From: Gambelia wislizenii
Taxonomy: Eukaryota; Chordata; Lepidosauria; Squamata; Crotaphytidae
Assembly: GCA_030847615.1 (NCBI GenBank)
Contig: JAUMIR010000003.1
Location: 285,938,265-286,002,264 of the forward strand
DNA length: 64,000 bases
Direction: 5' to 3'
The translations under genes and the position numbers were made by a program. Shown in pieces: positions 56,743-64,000 of this stretch (positions are counted from its first letter, which is position 1; every line of letters starts with the position of its first letter). The notes beneath the pieces are model-generated. The model searched no databases and had not been told where the DNA came from. It saw nothing but the letters and a program-made list of their open reading frames with translations.

Positions 56743-58423
56743 TATTCATATGAACACCTCTCTCACACTGGCAAGGGGAGTAGAATTGCACTTGGAGGCC
56801 ACGCCTTCACCAGCTACATATACAGTGGCCGTATTCCCTGCTCTCTGCAGAATCATCCATCTGGACACACTCAGGATTGTGCCTCTTTTATGGAGGCACT
56901 CTACATGTGTTAGCCTTACAGCTGTGTGTCTGCTTTGCACTCTTGACTGTGTTCACAACTGGAATGATGGACTATGGCTGGTCTGTACAATGGTTGGGTT
57001 TCTTCCATCCAGGCATTAGCATCCCTTTTAATAAATGGGGAGTGTTTATATAAGCACTCCTAGTTTGTAGAAACACCCTAATAATCAAACTGATGGCATG
57101 ATGGGACTGGGGGTGGGGGGACTTAGAACATACCAGCTTATGCAGTCACCTGTTAAACACTTTCTGAAAATGAGTTTCCACAATATCCCTGCACTGGTGT
57201 GGCCATGTGTCCAGGTTTTCAGAGGACACGCTTCTGTTTGAAGGACTGTCATCTAAGCGTCCTCTATTTGAAATGGTGTCTAATCCAAGTCCAGTTTAGA
57301 CATAACTGATCAGAGTCCTTGACATTTCCCATTGTCCATCAATAGTACCTGGATATCTGATTGAGCATGCACTCAGATCTTGTTAGAATTTTCTACTGTC
57401 GTAAGAGTCCGTGTATAACCATGTAAAGTATAGTTATTATTAAATTTGGATGTACATATATAATCTATATAATCTATATAATCTTTTGTCATCTGTTTTG
57501 GCAATGGGTTTCCTCTTTTTTGTGCTACATAAATGGCTAGCCTATGTTGCATAGGCCCATATGCACATTTGCACCTGCAGTTGCAGCTACAGTTGGTTCG
57601 TGGTTTAGCACTCAGACATAATTATTAAATGATTACACTTGTCTACTGAAATGTTTTGTCTTTTCATTACTACAATCTCGATAGTGGAGTAGTTTTGGGT
57701 TTTCAGTTAAGGGACTACAGAGGAGTGAACACTATTTATGTTCCATGTGTAATATATGGAATAAAGAACTTCACGCACACATTTGAGGAGCTTCATGTAA
57801 TCCATCAAGAGAAACTCCTCTGCATGTCATAGCAACTGCAAGGAAGCATGTGTTCCCAATATCCTTCCTTACTATTTGTTTGAATCTCTTAAGCTGCCTT
57901 GAATCTATGTTTTTACTTGATGTGGTCTAATTGGTTAGAAAAGATTACATAGAGAGCATCCTTTCTCAGAGCAAGCTTTAGAAGAGGTCACCTTCAAGGC
58001 TTTCCCAACTCCCTGATTCTATCTCCTCAGGAGTTATGCTAGAACACATACAGTTGAAATATTAATTTGCTCACAGGGTCAACATTAATATCCTGTGACA
58101 ATGTCTCTGGCTATGATGTCCAAAGATATATCTGTATCTGGGCAGTTAATCTGACTGAAATGCAAAATGTTTGTCAGATATCTTGTAGGGGGTGAAACTA
58201 TAGTCATTTTAATATCTTTGGGTGAGATTTTCAGATTCTTGTAAGAGATTCACAACCGTAGAAACAAAATCTTGCTATGCATAAATGCAGAATATTTTCA
58301 ATAACCTCACATGTACAAAATAAAAATAAGACAACCAAATAAACACAAACCAAATGAACACAAAGGAGACGGTTAAAGATGCTGGCTCAGGAGCACATAA
58401 CTTGTACCACCAAGTTACTAATA
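56743..58423. other. Unrecognised non-coding stretch
   Basis: No recognised family. A short TATAATC tandem patch lies at 57460-57485. Confidence 0.45.
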
Positions 58424-58592
58424 TACAGTTGTCCCTCCGTATCCATGGATTTAAGTATTCATGGCTTGAAAATATTCTTTAAAAAATAATACTCCAAAAA
58501 ACAAATCTTGATTTTGCCATCATAGAATTGTAAGGTTGGAAGAGACCACAAGGGCCATCCAGTTCAACCCCCTGCCACGCAGGAAATCACAA

Positions 58593-60987
58593 TCAAAGCA
58601 TCCCTGACAGATGGCCATCCAGCCTCTGTTTAAAGACCTCCAAGGAAGGAGACCCCACCACGCTCCAAGGGAATGTGTCCCACTGCCAAACAGCTCTTAC
58701 TGTCAAAAAGTTCCTCTTAATGTTGAGATGGAATCTCTGTTCCTGGAGCTTGCATCCATTGTTCCATGTTCTAGTCACTGGAGCAGCAGAAAACAAGCTT
58801 GCTCCATCCTCAACGTGACACCCCTTCAAATACTTAAACAGGGCTATCATATCGCCCCTTAACCATCTTTTTTCCAGGCTAAACATACTCAGCTCCCTAA
58901 GTCTTTCCTCATAAGGCATGGTTTCCAGACGTTTCACCATTTTAGGTACCCTCCTGTGGACACGCTCCAATTTGTCAATATCCTTTTTTAATTGTGGTGC
59001 CTAGAACTGGACACAGTATTCTAGGTGAGGCCTGACCAAGGCAGAATAGAGCGGCACAATTACTTCCCTTGATCTAGACACTATACTTCTATTGATGCAG
59101 CCCAAAATTGCATTGGCCTTTTTAGCTGCCACATCACACTGTTGACTCATGTTCAACTTGTGGTCTACTAGGACTCCTAGATCCCTTTCACACGTAGTCT
59201 CGTTCAACCAGGTCTCCCCCATCCTATATCTATGCATTTTGTTTTTCCGTACTAAGTGCAGTACCTTACATTTTTCCATATTGAATTTCATTTTGTTAGC
59301 TTTGGCCCAGCTTTCTAGACTATTCAGGTCATTTTGAATTTTGATCCTGTCCTCTAGGGTATTAGCTACTCCTCCTAATTTGGTGTCATCTGCAAATTTT
59401 ATAAGTATGACCCTAATTCTGTTATCCAAGTCATTGATAAAGATGTTGAATAGCACTGGGCCCAGGACAGAACCCTGTGGCACCCCACTGGTCACCTCTT
59501 TCCAAGAAGAAGAGGAGCCACTGCTGAGCACCCTTTGGGTTTGGCCTGTCAACCAATTACAAATCCATTTAACAGTTAACTTGTCTAGCCCACATTTTAC
59601 AAGCTTGTTTGCAAGAATGTCATGGGGAACCTTGTCAAAGGCCTTACTGAAATCAAGGTATGTGATATCCACAGCGTTCCCTTCATCTACCAAGCTGGTA
59701 ATTTTATCAAAAAAAAGAGAAGAGATCAGATTAGTCTGGCATGACTTGTTTCTCTGAAACCCATGATGACTTTTTATGATTATGGCATTGCCTTCTAAAT
59801 GTTCACAGACTCTCTGTTTGCTATATTCTCCATGTAGTGGCCCTACCATTTCCTTCTTCCTTTTGCTGCGGACATACCCCAAAAAACCCTTTTTATTGTT
59901 CTTAACCTCTCTAGCGAGCCTGAACTCATTCTGCGCTTTAGCTTTTCTGACTTTACTCCTACACGTGTTCACTATCTGTTTGAATTCTTCTTTGGTGATT
60001 TCCCCCCTTTTCCATTTACTATACATGTTCCATTTAAAACTTAGCTCCATTGAAAGTTCTTTAGTCATCCATCCTGGTTTCTTGAGACACCTCCCATTTT
60101 TCTTCCTCAATGGTACTGTTGGAAATTGTGCCTTCAGTGTCTTCCCTTTGAGAAAGTCCCATTCATCTTGAATTCCCTTCTCTTTTAGTATTCCTGACCA
60201 TGGGATCACCCCCAGTATTTCCCTGAATTTATTGAAATCAGCTCTCCTAAAGTCTAGACTGCATGTCTGACTATGCCTAACAAACTCCAGGAGAACACGG
60301 TCACTCTCACCTAAGGATCCCACCACTTGCACACCATTAACCAGGTCATCCCTGTTGGTAGGATCAGATCTAAAATATCTGACCCTCTTGTTGCCTCATC
60401 CATCTTTTGGACCATGAAATTGTCTTCCACGCAAGTAAGGAATTTGCTAGACCTTGCAGTTTTGGTTGAGTTAGATTTCCAGCAAATATCAGGATAGTTG
60501 AAGTCCCCCATCACTACTACATCTCTCCTTTCTGCGTGTGTGGTCATCTGTTCTAGAAAGGCATCATCCAGTTCCTCTGTCTGGCTTGGGGGTCTGTAGT
60601 AGAGTCCCACAATAACATCCCTGTTGTTTCCCTCCCCTTTAATTTTTATCCAGATTCTCTCCACCTGGCTTCCAGTATTGATGTCATGAATCTCTTCACT
60701 GGTGTAAATATCCCTGACATATAATGCTATTCCTCTTCCTTTCCTGTTTGGCCTGTTTCTCTTAAAAAGTTATACCCCTCTGTTCCTACATTCCAATCAT
60801 AAGACTCATCCCACCAGGTTTCAGTAATACCTATTATATCATTTTTGCTTTGTTGTGCTAGGAGTTCAAGTTCATCTTGCTTATTTCCCATGCTCTGTGC
60901 ATTAGTGTAGAGACGTCTAAGACCATGTGTTCCCTTTACTTGCTGCCTGTGCAAGTTTTTTAGCCTCCCACTGGTGGGTCCTTGCAT
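58593..60987 (-). pseudogene. CR1 ORF2 with internal deletion, broken
   Basis: The endonuclease (60311-60987) reads NAQSMGNKQDELELLAQQ and ITETWWDESYDW, then VIVGLYYRPPSQTEELDD and VVMGDFNYPDICW. A frame change near 60330 leads into a 443-codon frame (59001-60332) with SLDFRRADFNKFREILGVI. At about 59825 the frame jumps from GPLHGE directly to KQRVCEHLE, omitting the RT 'fingers' (KSPGPD... region) seen at 12481 and 31530. It continues with YLDFSKAFDKVPHDILANK, SGVPQGSVLGPVLFNIFIND and KFADDTKLGG (FADD codons at 59385-59396). The C-terminal part (58593-58970) is in another frame. Not functional. Confidence 0.87.
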
Positions 60988-61004
60988 TGTTTGCCTTGTT
61001 CCCT

Positions 61005-62062
61005 CTATGACAGTTTAACTATTTTCTCCAGCCCTTTTGCCTTCCAGAATATTGTCTCCCTCCCTCCCCCATTATGACTCAGTTTAAAGCCCTCCTGATC
61101 AATTTCTTGAGACTGTTGACAAAAATGTTTCTGCCAACTGTCGTGAGATGCACCCATCCCTTGCCAGAAGTCCCCCCTCATGGAACCACAGCTCATCCAA
61201 GAATCCAAATCGTTCTCAGTGACACCATCTATGGAGTCAGTTGTTTACATCGGCTATTTTACTCTCCCTTCCTGGACCATGCCCTTCAACTGGCAGACGA
61301 GACGAGATGACAACCTGTGCATCCATTTCTTTCGGCTTCTTCCCCAGAGCCTCATAATCTCTTCTGATCTTCAGAAAGCTGTGCCTTGCAGTATCATTGG
61401 TTCCCACATGGAGCAAAAGGAAGGGGTAATGATCAGTAGGCTTGACCAGTCTTGTCAGCCCCTCCATTACATCACGGATCTTTGCCCCAGGGAGACAACA
61501 CACCTCCCGAGACATTTTGTCAGGCCCACAAATCACTGCTTCTGTACCCCTCAGCAAGGAGTCCCCTCCCCGATGCCTCCGCCAAGGCTTAGCAGCGGCT
61601 GTTCCTTGCGGTGGTACTCTCAGGGTCCCCTGCTCTTCCTCTGAAGTCTGTCCATGCTGTTCTTCCTCATTGTCTTTGATAAGGGAGAGAGCTTCAAAAT
61701 GATTCTGTAACTGCAAGCTGCCACAATCCCTGGTTTTTCTACTTTTGTGTGTGACCGTCCTCCCACTGTCTACCTCCTGTGTCTGTGAAGTGACCCTCTC
61801 CTCCACAGAAACTTCCTCTATGTGGTCCCCGTCCAAGACTGTTCATTCTGTTCTGTCCAGGAAAACCTCTTGCTCACGAATATGGAGAAGTGTAGCTACC
61901 CGGGTCTCCAGCTGCTGGACTTTCTCCTCCAAGAAGACTACTAACTTGTACTTGCTGCATGTGAAGTTCCCCACATCTGTAGACAAGAAGACAAACATCC
62001 CACAAGTGCTGCAGGTGACTGCAGCAGTTTCTTCAATGTCTATGCTGAGAAGTCTTAAGTAA
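61005..62062 (-). pseudogene. CR1 ORF1 (zinc-finger and SGNH esterase), broken
   Basis: The N-terminal part (about 61837-62062, minus) reads AAVTCSTCGMF...DVGNFTCSK, a Cys-rich finger, then a Leu/Glu-rich likely coiled coil, with an in-frame stop near 61845. From 61836 a 199-codon frame carries block I GDSLLRGTE (about 61544-61566) and block III HVGTNDTARHS (about 61391-61411) of the SGNH-hydrolase-like domain. The closing DxxH-like block is not evident, because the frame ends near 61237. The same layout is seen at 9108-10019. Confidence 0.82.
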
Positions 62063-62681
62063 TCAGTGAAACAGGACTGTGGGCTTCCTCCTCAAAAAAG
62101 CCGCTGGTATTCACCAATCTCTGCCAGTGAGTTCAATCTACTGGCAATATAACTTTAGAGAGATCTCCTAGCTGCAAGCTCGTTCTGAGGGCAAGTTACT
62201 GTTTCACTTCCTCTAAAGCAAGAAATCCTCAAAAGTATTTTTTTTAAAAAAATTAAAAAAAATTGTAAAGGAGAACCTCTAAAACAAAGTTTGTTGCTCC
62301 CCTGCTGCTTATGCTATACTATTGCTTTGTTGATAAAATTTGCATGCCATTAGGCACACACCTCTGGAAGGAGTTATATAGAGCTAGGCTCCCAGCTCCA
62401 CCTCCTAGTGACTCACAGATGTGACTCACAGAAGCACCACCCCCTCAGCAACAAGCACAGTCTTCCAAGTGTTAAAAAAAAATCAAACTCACCCACTCAA
62501 AATGGCTACCCAGAAGCTGCTCTCCTTCTTCTCCCTGGCAGGAAACTATTTTGGGACACCATATATAAGGGACACCATTTTGCTATGCCATTGCATACAA
62601 TGGGACTTGAGTATTCTTGGATTTTGGTATCCACGGGGGGTCCTGAAACCAAACCCCAGCAAATATGAATTGACAACTGTA

Positions 62682-63931
62682 CACCAAAATATCCTCTCCT
62701 TCCCTCATGCTGCCAGATATATTCTACTCACTCAGTTTATGGCTATTTCTTATTCAGACTAGCTAAGTACTTACTTCACATTTCTACAAGTGTATGTGTA
62801 TTTCAAGATACTTTATCAGATAAGTGGATAGTCCAAGATTATGCATAGAATATTTATAAACAGAGGGAAACAACTCTGTCATACTGACATGAATCTATGA
62901 AGATGGTAAAAACAATGGAGTCTTGGGTATTTTCCAGCAGAGGAAAAATACTACCTTCAGTAGCAGTTTGGGTCTAAATCCATTGTTACTTTCAGCTAGC
63001 GTAGATCTATTGAATCAATGAGAACTTGGAAAATCAATACCAATATAAATTCCATTGATTCAACGGGCCCATTCTCATTGGGGCTAGCAATTGGATTTAG
63101 GCCCTCAGTATGAATTCATGAAGTTATATTACATTGAATCAGACCATTGGCCAATCTGGACAGGGATATACAACCTTTTGGCATTGAGGGTCATATTTGG
63201 TATTGGCTGGAAAGTAAGTTGCACATGTGTGCATTCATGAAAATAGATTCTAATAGATATTGAAAATTTTACTTTTTGGGCCATAACTCCCAGAATCTCA
63301 TAGCCATGATGGCCACTGGAAACACTGGCTGGGACACTCTGCCAGGTATAGTCCAAAAAACATTCTCAGGTTCTGGGTTCTAGACTGTCCTTATCTATAT
63401 TGATTAGCATCAGCTCTTCAGAATCTCAGGCAGATACCTTTTCCAGCACTGCAACCCCCGTCACAGAGCCTTGCAGTCCATATGATGCAGTCCTCACCAT
63501 CCTTGGGGCAGATACGGGGTTGAGATTGGGGAGAGGTGGGGTAGGGCCTGATAGAACATGTTTTAAAAATACCCAGTTTACTCCATTGCTGCCAACAAAA
63601 AATGGATCGGACTCTGAATGCCCCCCAAAATGGATTGTATCCCGCATGCCCATCCTGGCAGGCTGGCCCTCACTGCTGCCTCGACCTCCCTGGCTCTTCC
63701 GGAAGGCAGGACGCGGGCCCATAGCATGTGATCAAAGCTGGCAGGAGGTCTCAGTCACATGTTGTGGGGCCCCTTCCTGCCTTCTAAGACAGTGAAGGAA
63801 ACAGTGTCAGTGGCAGCTGGAGTAATGGGCCAGCACGCCTGTCAGGACTTCCTCCCACTCCATGGAGGGAATGGGGGAACAATGGGCCTGATCCATGGCC
63901 AGGAGACACTGGTGCAGAGCCGGCATATCTT
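62682..63931. other. Mostly unrecognised stretch
   Basis: Around 63265-63360 is a likely small MITE (TTTTGGGCCATAACTCCCAG... with GCCAGGTATAGTCCAAAAAA), similar in style to 18175-18262. Nothing else is recognised. Confidence 0.45.
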
Positions 63932-64000
63932 AGCTTATTTTTATTTATTTATTTTTATTTATACCCCACTCTTTTTTTTAAGCAATAGCAATGTACACAT
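63932..64000 (-). mobile_element. 3' tail of an L2-type LINE or SINE, entering the window edge
   Basis: TTATTTTTATTTATTTATT followed by TATACCCCACTCTTTT is the complement of the 'GGGGTATAAATAAATAA' tail of squamate L2-type elements. The body lies beyond the window. Confidence 0.55.

Larger units (their letters stand above)
58521..62547 (-). mobile_element. CR1 LINE, nearly full-length, minus
   Basis: The 3' end is low (CATAGAATTGTAAGGTTGG) and the 5' end near 62547. The order on the minus strand is 5' UTR with A-rich runs, ORF1 with esterase, ORF2 with endonuclease and RT, and 3' UTR. ATTTTG occurs at 58511-58516 and 62548-62553, a likely target duplication. It is the best-preserved CR1 here, but lacks part of the RT. 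Confidence 0.88.
58426..62679. mobile_element. Mariner-type element split by a CR1
   Basis: TA flanks both ends (58424-58425, 62680-62681). The left end CAGTTGTCCCTCCGTATCCA and right end GCAAATATGAATTGACAACTG are inverted repeats. The interior TATTCATGGCTTGAAAAT and GGTATCCACGGGGGGTCC is in the Tigger/mariner style. Only about 220 bp belong to it; the remaining 4 kb is CR1. No transposase. Confidence 0.78.

Overview
The window reads as repeat-dense, non-coding DNA from a vertebrate nuclear genome, most likely a squamate reptile (lizard). The argument for squamate is an inference from repeat content. There are CR1 LINEs with the octamer-type 3' end, an L2-clade LINE, a BovB/RTE LINE, and several tRNA-headed SINEs whose tail resembles BovB (the Sauria-SINE plan). 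There are also many small palindromic DNA transposons. I see no convincing host exon, tRNA, rRNA, CRISPR array or bacterial-type operon. Every long ORF with a recognisable protein belongs to a decayed non-LTR retrotransposon.

Layout. 1-8.4 kb: a LINE of the 'craniofacial-development-protein-2-like' type (copy 1), a SINE split by a solo LTR, a mariner-type MITE, a TIR element split by a second LTR, and a SINE holding a TIR element that itself holds a LINE fragment. 8.5-14.4 kb: a nest in which a palindromic MITE holds a second TIR element, which holds a nearly full-length CR1, which holds another palindromic MITE. 15.4-16.0 kb: two palindromic MITEs, one of them an almost perfect 325-bp inverted repeat. 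16-26 kb: mostly unrecognised sequence with scattered MITEs. 26.8-29.1 kb: the longest copy (copy 3) of the CFDP2-like LINE, minus strand. 30.0-32.0 kb: 5'-truncated CR1, minus. 32.4-35.8 kb: SINE cluster and an L2 LINE, minus. 36-46.7 kb: hairpins, MITEs, and LINE copies 4 and 5. 46.7-50.5 kb: unrecognised. 50.5-53.2 kb: BovB-like LINE, minus. 55.4-56.7 kb: BovB fragment and three TIR elements. 58.4-62.7 kb: nearly full-length CR1 (minus) inserted in a mariner-type element. 63.9-64.0 kb: a LINE or SINE tail.

How the parts work together. Autonomous elements (CR1, L2, BovB, CFDP2-like LINE) encode, or once encoded, endonuclease and reverse transcriptase. The SINEs have BovB-like tails and were presumably mobilised by BovB enzymes. 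The MITEs encode nothing and would need a transposase from elsewhere. All coding copies here carry stops, frameshifts or deletions. The nests give a relative order of insertion. Boundaries marked as approximate come from comparing copies by eye.
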